A stretch of DNA of 5,718 nucleotides from CBFGWV01 sp965652545 (GCA_965652545.1 CBFGWV010000305.1:1-5718), one strand, 5' to 3'; counted from the first letter of the stretch, positions 1-5,718 are shown. Notes: generated from the sequence alone by a model not told the origin. Numbers and translations: made by a program.

Positions 1-34
1 CAGGCTCCAGGCCGTTGGGGGCTTGGACGCTCAA

Positions 35-490
35 TCACGAATGGTGGGAAGGCCTTATTGTTATGACTTTGTTTTCTTCTAACCAATTGGCAACGAAATT
101 TAACAAAGCATCAGCACGCGACACACATTCCCTGACCGCGCTCTCCGGCACAATATCGCCGGAGTAATCCGCGACATTACGCTGCTTGCGCAATGCATCC
201 AGCACAATCACCGTCTGCCTGTCCAGGCCGACGGTTTGGTTGAGCGTCTGGATCATCGTCATGTGGTGGCCGGGTTTGCTCGTCAGCGTTCTGAAACCAT
301 TGGCCTGCAAAGCCGCATTGGCCACCTGCATGATAGCCTTGTAGGCCGCATCGAAGCGATTCTCGGCGCTGATCTCCATCACATGGGCATCGGCGATGTT
401 ACGCTTGGCTGCCGACAGCAGCCGCGAGATCACACCGGCGTCCGGCGTGATTTTTTCCAGACTGATGCCGACCAGGTTATCCAGGCTCAT
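35..490 (-). CDS. HEPN-domain protein, putative toxin/effector partner of the adjacent nucleotidyltransferase
   Basis: A 151-residue, mostly alpha-helical protein with no signal peptide or membrane segment, so probably cytosolic. It resembles the small HEPN proteins (SAV_6107-like group) encoded beside minimal nucleotidyltransferases. Visible landmarks, numbered from the ATG at 490: an early helix with RFDAAYKAI (45-53), a PGHH motif (73-76), and the HEPN core LRKQRNVADYSGD (100-112). HEPN proteins are often metal-independent RNases using R-X4-6-H; here R104 is followed by Y109, not His, so RNase activity is not assured. A GTG six bases further upstream is in frame, but GGGAG lies five bases before the ATG and overlaps that GTG, so I prefer the ATG. 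The start overlaps the end of the upstream nucleotidyltransferase gene by 14 nt, implying translational coupling. The pair fits a type VII-like toxin-antitoxin organisation. Family membership is fairly sure; function is inferred. Confidence 0.8.
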   Translation of the reverse strand: MSLDNLVGISLEKITPDAGVISRLLSAAKRNIADAHVMEISAENRFDAAYKAIMQVANAALQANGFRTLTSKPGHHMTMIQTLNQTVGLDRQTVIVLDALRKQRNVADYSGDIVPESAVRECVSRADALLNFVANWLEENKVITIRPSHHS

Positions 491-1058
491 CTTCACTCCC
501 GATCACGTTCATACGTGGCTTCGCCAGCACATCAGTGACAAAGGCATCTTTCTCCATTTTCATATGGGTCCATTCCTCCTTGAGATAAATTTTCGGATTC
601 ACTTCACGCCCCAACGCGCCCTGAACCGGATAAAGCGCGGTGATCACCTCGGTAAAGCCGGCTTCGCCAATAATCAGCAAGTCGATATCGCTTGCCGCAG
701 TCTCTCTGCCACTGGCCACGGAGCCGAAGACAAATGCCCAGTCTATTTTTCCCGCGAGCGGGCCGAGAGCGCGTCGGAGAGCCTCAGTTACGCCAAAGGT
801 CTTTTTGACGATACCGATCAGCTCACCGAAAATCGGGCACTGAGGGTTAGCTTGATAATGGTGCTGATTACCGATCCGCGTCATATGCAGAATGCCCGCT
901 GCCAGCATGCGGTCCAGCTCACGTTTGATCGTCGCCACCCCCATGCCGGTCAAACGCAGAATCTCCTTGGTGTAAAAACTCCTGTCCGGCTGCCCATACA
1001 GCAGGCCCAGTACCTTTTGCTGGGTCTCGGTAAACAGGGCGTCGCCAAGCTGGCTCAT
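477..1058 (-). CDS. Winged-helix DNA-binding / MNT-type nucleotidyltransferase fusion protein, putative antitoxin and autorepressor
   Basis: A 193-residue protein with two domains. Residues about 8-70 form a winged helix-turn-helix: a helix around QQKVLGLL, a probable recognition helix around GVATIKRELDRM (40-51), and a beta-wing at RIGNQHHYQAN (61-71). Residues about 100-160 form a DNA polymerase-beta-like minimal nucleotidyltransferase with FGSVASG (111-117) and SDIDLLI (123-129). This gives an exact GSX10DXD signature with G112, S113, D124 and D126. A third carboxylate is not obvious; the later strand reads GREVNPKIY (150-158). Such enzymes transfer nucleotides to a partner; MntA of the HepT-MntA system adds AMP to the HEPN toxin HepT. 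The stop codon overlaps the downstream HEPN gene, marking a co-translated pair. The ATG at 1058 keeps the whole HTH, although its ribosome-binding site is weak (GTGG at 1066-1069). The paired palindromes upstream are the likely target of the HTH. Domain calls are firm; antitoxin role is inferred. Confidence 0.87.
   Translation of the reverse strand: MSQLGDALFTETQQKVLGLLYGQPDRSFYTKEILRLTGMGVATIKRELDRMLAAGILHMTRIGNQHHYQANPQCPIFGELIGIVKKTFGVTEALRRALGPLAGKIDWAFVFGSVASGRETAASDIDLLIIGEAGFTEVITALYPVQGALGREVNPKIYLKEEWTHMKMEKDAFVTDVLAKPRMNVIGSEDEPG
496..500 (-). promoter_or_regulatory. Ribosome-binding site deciding the HEPN start codon
   Basis: On the minus strand GGGAG ends five bases before the ATG at 490. 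The alternative in-frame GTG at 496 sits inside this motif and has only an immediately adjacent GGGA in front of it, too close to work as a normal Shine-Dalgarno site. The site lies within the last codons of the nucleotidyltransferase gene, so ribosomes finishing that gene would expose it. Confidence 0.6.
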
Positions 1059-1072
1059 GACGGGACCACGAC

Positions 1073-1113
1073 AAAGTTCATAATTGATGAACTTTAGTTC
1101 ACTACAGATGAAC
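1073..1113. promoter_or_regulatory. Tandem operator: two GTTCA-N7-TGAAC palindromes
   Basis: Two 17-bp palindromes of the form GTTCA-N7-TGAAC lie at 1076-1092 and 1097-1113. They match each other at 13 of 17 positions and are offset by 21 bp, about two helical turns, so bound dimers would sit on the same face of the DNA. The promoter-proximal copy extends to a perfect 9-bp inverted repeat (AAAGTTCAT at 1073-1081, ATGAACTTT at 1087-1095). The two inner half-sites also make TGAACT-TT-AGTTCA at 1088-1101. The position directly upstream of a winged-helix gene suggests autoregulation by that protein; this is inferred from placement and symmetry. Confidence 0.75.
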
Positions 1114-1119
1114 GATCAA
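1091..1119 (-). promoter_or_regulatory. Putative sigma70-type promoter of the nucleotidyltransferase/HEPN pair
   Basis: Reading on the minus strand, TTGATC (1119-1114) matches 4 of 6 bases of the -35 consensus and TAAAGT (1096-1091) matches 4 of 6 of the -10 consensus, with the optimal 17-bp spacer. The spacer is exactly one of the two operator palindromes, and the other palindrome begins in the -10 element and covers the expected start of transcription near 1084. The leader would be about 25 nt. The elements are individually modest; spacing and overlap with the operator make the call credible. Confidence 0.5.
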
Positions 1120-1171
1120 GCCGAGATCCCGCCCTGAAAACCCCAGAAACTATCCGTCAAATCCTTGCTGC

Positions 1172-2749
1172 TCACTCCCACTCGATCGTCGCCGGCGGCT
1201 TGCCGGAGATGTCGTACACCACGCGTGAGATGCCGGCGGTTTCGTTGATGATCCGGCGCGAGACCTTGTCCAGGAAGGCGTACGGCAGCTCGGCCCAGCG
1301 GGCGGTCATGAAGTCGATGGTTTCGACCGCGCGCAGGGCGATGACGTAGTCGTAGCGGCGGCCGTCGCCCATGACGCCGACGGATTTGACGGGCAGGAAG
1401 ACGGCGAAGGCCTGGCTGGTCTTCTCGTACAGGCCATCGCGGCGCAGTTCTTCGATGAAGATGGCGTCGGCCAGGCGCAGCAGGTCGGCGTATTCCTTTT
1501 TCACCTCGCCGAGGATGCGCACGCCCAGGCCGGGCCCGGGGAAGGGGTGGCGGTAGACCATCTCGTGCGGCAGGCCGAGTTCGACGCCGAGGCGGCGGAC
1601 TTCGTCTTTGAACAACTCGCGCAGGGGCTCGACGAGGCCCATTTTCATGTGCTCGGGCAGGCCGCCGACGTTGTGGTGGGATTTGATGACGTGGGCTTTG
1701 CCGGTCTTGCTGCCGGCGGATTCGATGACGTCGGGGTAGATGGTGCCCTGGGCCAGCCATTTGGCGTCGGTGAGCTTGGCGGCTTCTTCTTCGAAGATCT
1801 GCACGAACAGGTTGCCGATGATCTTGCGCTTGCGCTCGGGGTCGGTGACGCCGTCGAGGGCGTCGAGGTAGCGCTCTTCGGCGTCGACGCGGATAACGCG
1901 CACGCCCATGTGCTTGGCGAAGGTGGCCATGACCTGATCGCCTTCGTGCAGGCGCAGCAGGCCGGTGTCGACGAACACGCAGGTGAGCTGGTCGCCGATG
2001 GCTTTGTGCAGCAGGGCGGCGACGACGGAGGAGTCCACGCCACCGGACAGACCCAGCAGGACGTGGTCGCTGCCGACTTTCTCACGCACGGCGGCGATGC
2101 TGTCGTCGATGATGTTGCCGGTGGTCCACAGCCCGTCGCAGCCGCAGATCTCGCGCACGAAGCGGCGCAGGATGCGCTCGCCCTGACGGGTGTGGGTGAC
2201 CTCGGGGTGGAACTGCACGGCGTAGAACTTGCGCGACTCGTCGGCCATGCCGGCCAGCGGTGCGTTGTCGCTGGAGGCGATGCAGACAAAGCCGGGGGGC
2301 AGCTCGGTGACTTTGTCGCCGTGGCTCATCCAGACATCGAGCAGGCCATGGCCTTGCTCGTTGGTGCGATCTTCGATGTCGCGGAACAGTGCGGAGTGGT
2401 TGCGTGCGCGCACCTCGGCGTAGCCGAACTCGCGGTGGGTGGAGGTCTCCACTTTGCCGCCAAGCTGCACGGCCATGGTCTGCATGCCGTAGCAGATGCC
2501 CAGCACGGGCACGCCCAGGGTGTACACGCACTCCGGCGCGCGGGGGCCGGTCTCGACGGTGGTGGACTCCGGCCCGCCGGAGAGGATGATGCCGTTGGGG
2601 TTGAACGCGCGTACGTCGTCGTCACCGACGTCCCAGGGGTGGATTTCGCAGTACACGCCGATCTCGCGGATTCGGCGGGCGATGAGCTGAGTGTACTGGG
2701 CGCCGAAGTCCAGGATGAGGATGCGTTGTTTGTGGATGTCGGTGGTCAT
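1172..2749 (-). CDS. guaA: GMP synthase (glutamine-hydrolysing)
   Basis: Converts XMP to GMP using ATP and glutamine, the last step of de novo GMP synthesis in the cytoplasm. The 525 residues equal the E. coli enzyme in length. The N-terminal class I glutamine amidotransferase domain (about 8-200) shows the nucleophile in GICYGM (C86) and the HPE motif with H181 and E183, completing the triad. The ATP-pyrophosphatase domain (about 205-400) begins with the P-loop LSGGVDSS (234-241). The C-terminal dimerisation domain carries RHPFPGPGLGVRILGE (400-415) and ends TIEWE, as is typical. The start MTTDIHKQRILILDFG aligns with the family's usual beginning. It follows guaB by 71 bp on the same strand and is very probably cotranscribed with it, although a strong hairpin lies between them. 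Its ribosome-binding site is weak. The gene appears intact. Confidence 0.98.
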   Translation of the reverse strand: MTTDIHKQRILILDFGAQYTQLIARRIREIGVYCEIHPWDVGDDDVRAFNPNGIILSGGPESTTVETGPRAPECVYTLGVPVLGICYGMQTMAVQLGGKVETSTHREFGYAEVRARNHSALFRDIEDRTNEQGHGLLDVWMSHGDKVTELPPGFVCIASSDNAPLAGMADESRKFYAVQFHPEVTHTRQGERILRRFVREICGCDGLWTTGNIIDDSIAAVREKVGSDHVLLGLSGGVDSSVVAALLHKAIGDQLTCVFVDTGLLRLHEGDQVMATFAKHMGVRVIRVDAEERYLDALDGVTDPERKRKIIGNLFVQIFEEEAAKLTDAKWLAQGTIYPDVIESAGSKTGKAHVIKSHHNVGGLPEHMKMGLVEPLRELFKDEVRRLGVELGLPHEMVYRHPFPGPGLGVRILGEVKKEYADLLRLADAIFIEELRRDGLYEKTSQAFAVFLPVKSVGVMGDGRRYDYVIALRAVETIDFMTARWAELPYAFLDKVSRRIINETAGISRVVYDISGKPPATIEWE

Positions 2750-2776
2750 GGCTGCGCGTTTCCGTCGTCTGTAACG

Positions 2777-2805
2777 AAGCGCCCCCGCTCTGGGCGGGGG
2801 CGTTT
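2777..2805. terminator. GC-rich hairpin between guaB and guaA (attenuator-like or processing stem)
   Basis: CGCCCCCGC at 2780-2788 and GCGGGGGCG at 2794-2802 form a perfect 9-bp stem with a 5-nt loop. A G-T wobble and two A-T pairs extend it to about 12 bp. In the transcribed (minus) direction it is followed by CTTCGTTAC, only a weak U-tract, so full intrinsic termination is doubtful. On the plus strand it is followed by TTT then GGG. A partial terminator or an mRNA-stabilising stem that sets the guaB:guaA ratio is the most reasonable reading. Confidence 0.6.
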
Positions 2806-2820
2806 GGGTCGGACCGGGTG

Positions 2821-4284
2821 TCAGTCGGTTCGGTAATTCGGGGCTTCTTTCGTGATGCTCACATCGTGGACGTGAGACTCCCTCACGCCCGCATTGGTGA
2901 TGCGCACGAATTGCGGCTTGGTACGCATCTCGTCGATGGTGCGACAGCCCACGTAGCCCATGCTGGCGCGCAGCCCGCCCATCATCTGATGGACGATGGC
3001 GGACATGGAGCCCTTGTACGGTACCCGCCCCTCGATGCCCTCGGGCACGAGTTTGTCGGCGCGGGCGTTGTCCTGGAAGTAACGATCGGACGAGCCGTGC
3101 GATTGGGTCATTGCGCCCATGGAGCCCATGCCGCGGTAGGCCTTGTAGGAGCGGCCCTGGTAGAGCTCGACCTCGCCGGGAGCCTCTTCGGTGCCGGCCA
3201 GCAGGCTGCCGACCATGACGCAGTGGGCACCGGCGACGATGGCCTTGGCCAGGTCGCCGGAGTAGCGCACGCCGCCGTCGGCGATCAGCGGGACATCGGC
3301 CTTGGCCAGGGCTTCGGCAACGTTGGACACGGCGCTGACCTGGGGCACGCCGACACCGGCGACGATGCGGGTGGTGCAGATGGAGCCGGGGCCGATGCCG
3401 ACCTTGACCGCGTCAGCGCCGGCCTCGACGAGATCCAGCGCGGCCTCGCCGGTGGCGATGTTGCCACCGATGACCTGCACGTCGGGGAAGTGATGTTTGA
3501 CCCAGCGCACGCGATCGAGCACACCGCGGGAATGACCGTGGGCGGTGTCGACGACGATGACGTCCACACCGGCGGCAGCCAGGGCGGCGACGCGCTCTTC
3601 GGTGCCCTCACCGGTGCCGACGGCGGCGCCCACGCGCAGGCGCTCATAGGCGTCCTTGCAGGCGTTGGGGAAGTCGCTGGACTTCTGGATGTCCTTGACG
3701 GTGACCATGCCGCGCAACTGGAAGCCATCGTTGACGACGAGGATCTTCTCGATGCGGTGGCGGTGCAGCAGGGTGAGGATTTCGTCCTGGCTTGCGCCTT
3801 CGCGCACAGTGACCAGACGCTCCTTGGGGGTCATGACCGAGGCGACGAGGGCATCGAGGTTGGTCTCGAACCGCACATCGCGCGAGGTGACGATGCCGAC
3901 GAGGTTTTCGCCCTCCACCACCGGCACGCCGGAGATGCCGTGTTCGCGGGTGAGCAGGAGCAGCTCACGGATGGTGGTGCGGGGGTTGGTGACGATCGGG
4001 TCGCTGATGACACCGCTTTCGTATTTCTTGACCTTGCGAACCTCGGCCGCCTGCTGCTCGATGGTCATGTTCTTGTGGATGATGCCGATACCGCCTTCCT
4101 GTGCCATGGCGATCGCCAGCCGACCTTCGGTCACCGTATCCATGGCGGCCGACAACAGCGGGATGTTCAGCTTGATGTCCCGGGTGAGGCGGGTCTGGAG
4201 GGCGACCTCGCGCGGCAGGACTTCAGAATAGGCAGGGATCAGCAGCACGTCGTCGAACGTCAGGGCCTCTTGAACGATACGCAT
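2821..4284 (-). CDS. guaB: Inosine-5'-monophosphate dehydrogenase
   Basis: Oxidises IMP to XMP with NAD+, the committed and usually rate-limiting step toward GMP. The 487-residue product starts MRIVQEALTFDDVLLIP, matching the family's N terminus. An in-frame upstream GTG/ATG-type extension to 4353 is rejected because it adds 23 unconserved residues across the promoter. AGGA lies eight bases before the ATG at 4284. The (beta/alpha)8 barrel is interrupted by a CBS-domain pair (about 93-203). Visible catalytic features are GIGPGSICTTR with the nucleophile C303 (295-306), the phosphate-binding DGGVRYSGD (337-344 region) and GSLLAGTEEAPGE (359-371), the GMGSMGAM loop (385-392), and the flap S399-D400-R401-Y402. 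It is the first gene of a guaBA operon and diverges from xseA. No recognisable PurR-type operator is seen in the leader. The gene is intact. Confidence 0.98.
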   Translation of the reverse strand: MRIVQEALTFDDVLLIPAYSEVLPREVALQTRLTRDIKLNIPLLSAAMDTVTEGRLAIAMAQEGGIGIIHKNMTIEQQAAEVRKVKKYESGVISDPIVTNPRTTIRELLLLTREHGISGVPVVEGENLVGIVTSRDVRFETNLDALVASVMTPKERLVTVREGASQDEILTLLHRHRIEKILVVNDGFQLRGMVTVKDIQKSSDFPNACKDAYERLRVGAAVGTGEGTEERVAALAAAGVDVIVVDTAHGHSRGVLDRVRWVKHHFPDVQVIGGNIATGEAALDLVEAGADAVKVGIGPGSICTTRIVAGVGVPQVSAVSNVAEALAKADVPLIADGGVRYSGDLAKAIVAGAHCVMVGSLLAGTEEAPGEVELYQGRSYKAYRGMGSMGAMTQSHGSSDRYFQDNARADKLVPEGIEGRVPYKGSMSAIVHQMMGGLRASMGYVGCRTIDEMRTKPQFVRITNAGVRESHVHDVSITKEAPNYRTD

Positions 4285-4292
4285 GGCCGATG

Positions 4293-4296
4293 TCCT
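4293..4296 (-). promoter_or_regulatory. guaB Shine-Dalgarno site
   Basis: AGGA on the minus strand, eight bases before the ATG at 4284. It supports this start over the longer in-frame extension, whose extra residues have no family counterpart and would be encoded partly upstream of the predicted transcription start. Confidence 0.6.
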
Positions 4297-4320
4297 GTGC
4301 TGGCATTGAGTAAACCGCGA

Positions 4321-4349
4321 AGTATATCGTTGTGCATTGCGACGGACAA
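4321..4349 (-). promoter_or_regulatory. guaBA promoter
   Basis: On the minus strand TTGTCC (4349-4344; 4 of 6 to the -35 consensus) and TATACT (4326-4321; 5 of 6 to the -10 consensus) are separated by exactly 17 bp. Transcription would begin near 4314, giving a leader of about 30 nt with AGGA well placed before the guaB ATG. This is the best promoter-like match in the window. Confidence 0.7.
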
Positions 4350-4367
4350 TCACGGATAACGGACAAG
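4342..4367. repeat. Short triple direct repeat ACGGA(C/T)A in the guaB/xseA intergenic gap
   Basis: ACGGACAA occurs at 4342-4349 and again at 4359-4366, with a related ACGGATA at 4352-4358 between them. The first copy contains the guaB -35 element in reverse complement and the last overlaps the presumed xseA ribosome-binding region. It could be a small operator or simple chance in an 86-bp gap. No regulator is identified. Confidence 0.35.
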
Positions 4368-4370
4368 CCC

Positions 4371-5699
4371 ATGACCGATACGGTGCTCACCCCCTCCAGC
4401 CTCAACCGCATGGCCCGCCAGATGCTGGAGAGCGAATTCGGCCTGGTGTGGGTCGAGGGTGAGATCTCCAACCTCTCACGGCCCTCGTCCGGCCATTTGT
4501 ACTTCACGCTCAAGGACGCTGCGGCCCAGGTGCGCTGCGCGCTGTTCCGCAATCGGGCGGTGGGTCTACGCATCCGCCCGGAGAACGGCCAGGTGGTGCG
4601 TGTACGGGCGCGGGTGAGTGTGTACGAGGCGCGGGGGGATTATCAGCTCATCGCCGAGGCCATGGAGGCGGCCGGCGAAGGGGCGCTGCAGAGGGCATTC
4701 GAGGCGCTGCGCGACAAGCTGGCGAAAGAAGGCTTGTTCGACGAGGCCTTGAAGCGCGCCCTGCCCGGCCTGCCGCGCCGCGTGGGGGTGATCACCTCCC
4801 CCACCGGTGCGGCCATTCGCGATGTGCTCAGTGTGCTCAAGCGGCGTTATCCGGGGTTGCCGGTGTTGATTTATCCGGTGCCGGTACAGGGTGATGCGGC
4901 GGCGCCGGCCATCGTGCGGGCACTGGCGCTGGCCGGCGAACGGCGCGATTGCGACGTGCTGTTGCTGGTGCGTGGCGGTGGCTCGCTGGAGGATTTATGG
5001 CCGTTCAATGAGGAGGCGGTGGCGCGGGCGATCCGCGCCTGCCCCATTCCTGTGGTGTGCGGTGTCGGGCACGAGGTCGATGTGACCATCGCCGACTTCG
5101 CCGCCGACCATCGCGCGCCGACGCCCTCGGCGGCGGCGGAGCTGATCAGCCCGGATGGTGCGGCATGGTTAGCGCGCTTTACGCAGTTGGGGGAGCGGCT
5201 GGCGCGGGCATTGGGGCGGCAATTGCGCGACGACCGCCAACGGCTGACGGTGTTGCAGGCGCGCCTGGAGCGCACCCACCCGCGGCGGCGCTTGCAGGAG
5301 CAGGCGCAACGGCTGGACGAGCTCGAACTGGCGCTGTCGCGGTGCATGCTGCGCACGATGAGTGCACGCGGGCAACGGCTGGATGGGCTGGTGCGGCGGT
5401 TGAAGAGCCAGTCGCCGGAACGCCGGGTGCGCGCTGCGCGCGAGACGCTGGTGGCGCTGGAGCGGCGGCTGCGCGGGTCGATGCAAGCGCAGGTGAAGCA
5501 ACGGCGCCAAAGCCTGGATGGGCTGGCGCGCACGCTGCATGCGGTCAGCCCGCTGGCTACGCTGGGGCGTGGCTATGCCATCGTCGAGGGGCCGGACGGC
5601 ATCGTGCGCGAGGCCGACGCGGTGGCGCCAGGGGAGCGGGTCACCGCCATTCTGCACAAAGGGCGGTTGGTGTGCCGGGTGGAAGGCGCCGAGGAGTAG
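4371..5699 (+). CDS. xseA: Exodeoxyribonuclease VII large subunit
   Basis: Catalytic subunit of exonuclease VII, which degrades single-stranded DNA from both ends to acid-soluble oligonucleotides in complex with several copies of the small subunit XseB. The 442-residue product is close to the usual length (about 450). The N-terminal OB fold (about 1-100) contains WVEGEISNLSRPSSGHLYFTLKD (27-49). The catalytic region shows RRVGVITSPTGAAIRD (136-151), LLVRGGGSLEDLWPFNEE (198-215) and GVGHEVDVTIADFAADHRAPTPSAAAE (231-257). A long arginine- and glutamine-rich helical segment (about 265-395) is followed by the conserved SPLATLGRGYAIV (393-405). The ATG at 4371 has GGA seven bases upstream and gives the family's typical start; an in-frame GTG at 4332 would add 13 unconserved residues. 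It diverges from guaB, as in E. coli. No convincing promoter of its own is seen in the gap. Confidence 0.97.
   Translation: MTDTVLTPSSLNRMARQMLESEFGLVWVEGEISNLSRPSSGHLYFTLKDAAAQVRCALFRNRAVGLRIRPENGQVVRVRARVSVYEARGDYQLIAEAMEAAGEGALQRAFEALRDKLAKEGLFDEALKRALPGLPRRVGVITSPTGAAIRDVLSVLKRRYPGLPVLIYPVPVQGDAAAPAIVRALALAGERRDCDVLLLVRGGGSLEDLWPFNEEAVARAIRACPIPVVCGVGHEVDVTIADFAADHRAPTPSAAAELISPDGAAWLARFTQLGERLARALGRQLRDDRQRLTVLQARLERTHPRRRLQEQAQRLDELELALSRCMLRTMSARGQRLDGLVRRLKSQSPERRVRAARETLVALERRLRGSMQAQVKQRRQSLDGLARTLHAVSPLATLGRGYAIVEGPDGIVREADAVAPGERVTAILHKGRLVCRVEGAEE
5238..5564 (+). repeat. Three-unit 45-residue repeat in the XseA helical arm
   Basis: Within XseA, residues 290-308, 335-353 and 380-398 share the pattern Q-(R/S)-L-x-x-L-x-x-x-L-x-x-x-(H/S)-P-x-x-x-(L/V). 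The prolines fall at 304, 349 and 394, an exact 45-residue period. The DNA copies lie at 5238-5294, 5373-5429 and 5508-5564. This is a protein-level repeat in the extended helical region that engages XseB in this family, not a mobile DNA repeat. Confidence 0.6.
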
Positions 5700-5701
5700 T
5701 C

Positions 5702-5714
5702 CGCAACGGTTGCG
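5702..5714. repeat. Small palindrome just after xseA
   Basis: CGCAAC (5702-5707) and GTTGCG (5709-5714) are inverted around a single G, two bases after the xseA stop codon. As RNA it could form only a short stem with a small loop, and the window ends before any T-tract could be seen. It may be part of a terminator or chance. Confidence 0.25.
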
Positions 5715-5718
5715 CCGC

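Noticed and set aside
1..34. Sequence beyond the HEPN stop codon examined for a terminator, tRNA end or attachment site
   Set aside because: Only 34 bases are available and no hairpin with T-tract or RNA-gene pattern is visible.
493..500. Eight-base match TCACTCCC shared with the guaA 3' end (1172-1179), considered as an attachment-site repeat
   Set aside because: It is short, overlaps the HEPN ribosome-binding site, and lies inside the cassette rather than at its far boundary; chance is the simpler explanation.
396..1097. 233-codon plus-strand frame opposite the nucleotidyltransferase gene
   Set aside because: The opposite strand encodes clear HTH and GSX10DXD motifs; this product shows no domain and its end runs through the operator.
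1547..2836. 429-codon open frame on the plus strand opposite guaA
   Set aside because: It lies antisense to a clearly real gene. Its product is a monotonous A/G/V/D/H/L-rich sequence with no motif, as expected from the complement of GC-rich codons.
4285..4353. Longer guaB start giving 23 extra N-terminal residues
   Set aside because: The added residues have no counterpart in the family, span the predicted -10 element, and AGGA is well placed for the ATG at 4284.
2818..4359. 513-codon open frame on the plus strand opposite guaB
   Set aside because: Same explanation: an antisense shadow of guaB, with biased composition and no recognisable domain.
4330..4360. TTGTGC / GATAAC as an xseA promoter
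   Set aside because: Weak -35 match, a 19-bp spacer, and a start site only a few bases before the ATG; not convincing.

Overview
The window reads as chromosomal DNA of a GC-rich gammaproteobacterium. The evidence is the arrangement of guaB-guaA on the minus strand with xseA diverging from guaB, which is the layout known from Escherichia coli and relatives. The proteins also match the enterobacterial families closely in length and motif spacing (GuaA is 525 residues, with its catalytic triad at C86/H181/E183). I cannot name the genus from the sequence.

Layout: positions 35-1058 (minus strand) hold a two-gene cassette. It consists of a winged-helix protein fused to a minimal nucleotidyltransferase (MNT), followed by an overlapping HEPN-domain gene. 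Upstream of it, at 1073-1113, are two copies of the palindrome GTTCA-N7-TGAAC, centred 21 bp apart and woven into a sigma70-like promoter. Positions 1172-2749 are guaA, 2821-4284 are guaB (both minus), and 4371-5699 are xseA (plus). A strong GC hairpin lies between guaB and guaA. The 86-bp guaB/xseA gap carries a good guaB promoter and a short triple repeat.

How the genes work together: GuaB oxidises IMP to XMP and GuaA aminates XMP to GMP, so guaBA is the guanine-nucleotide branch of purine synthesis. XseA is the large subunit of exonuclease VII; its partner XseB is not in the window. The MNT/HEPN pair is unrelated to purine metabolism. It is visibly less GC-rich than the guaBA genes, has its own apparent operator and promoter, and looks like an acquired toxin-antitoxin-type or defence module parked downstream of guaA.

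The most interesting item is this cassette. The nucleotidyltransferase has a perfect GSX10DXD signature and its own DNA-binding domain. The HEPN partner has R-X4-Y where the classical RNase motif has R-X4-6-H. The promoter carries a paired operator that the winged-helix domain probably recognises. The long plus-strand reading frames opposite guaA and guaB are antisense shadows and are not annotated.
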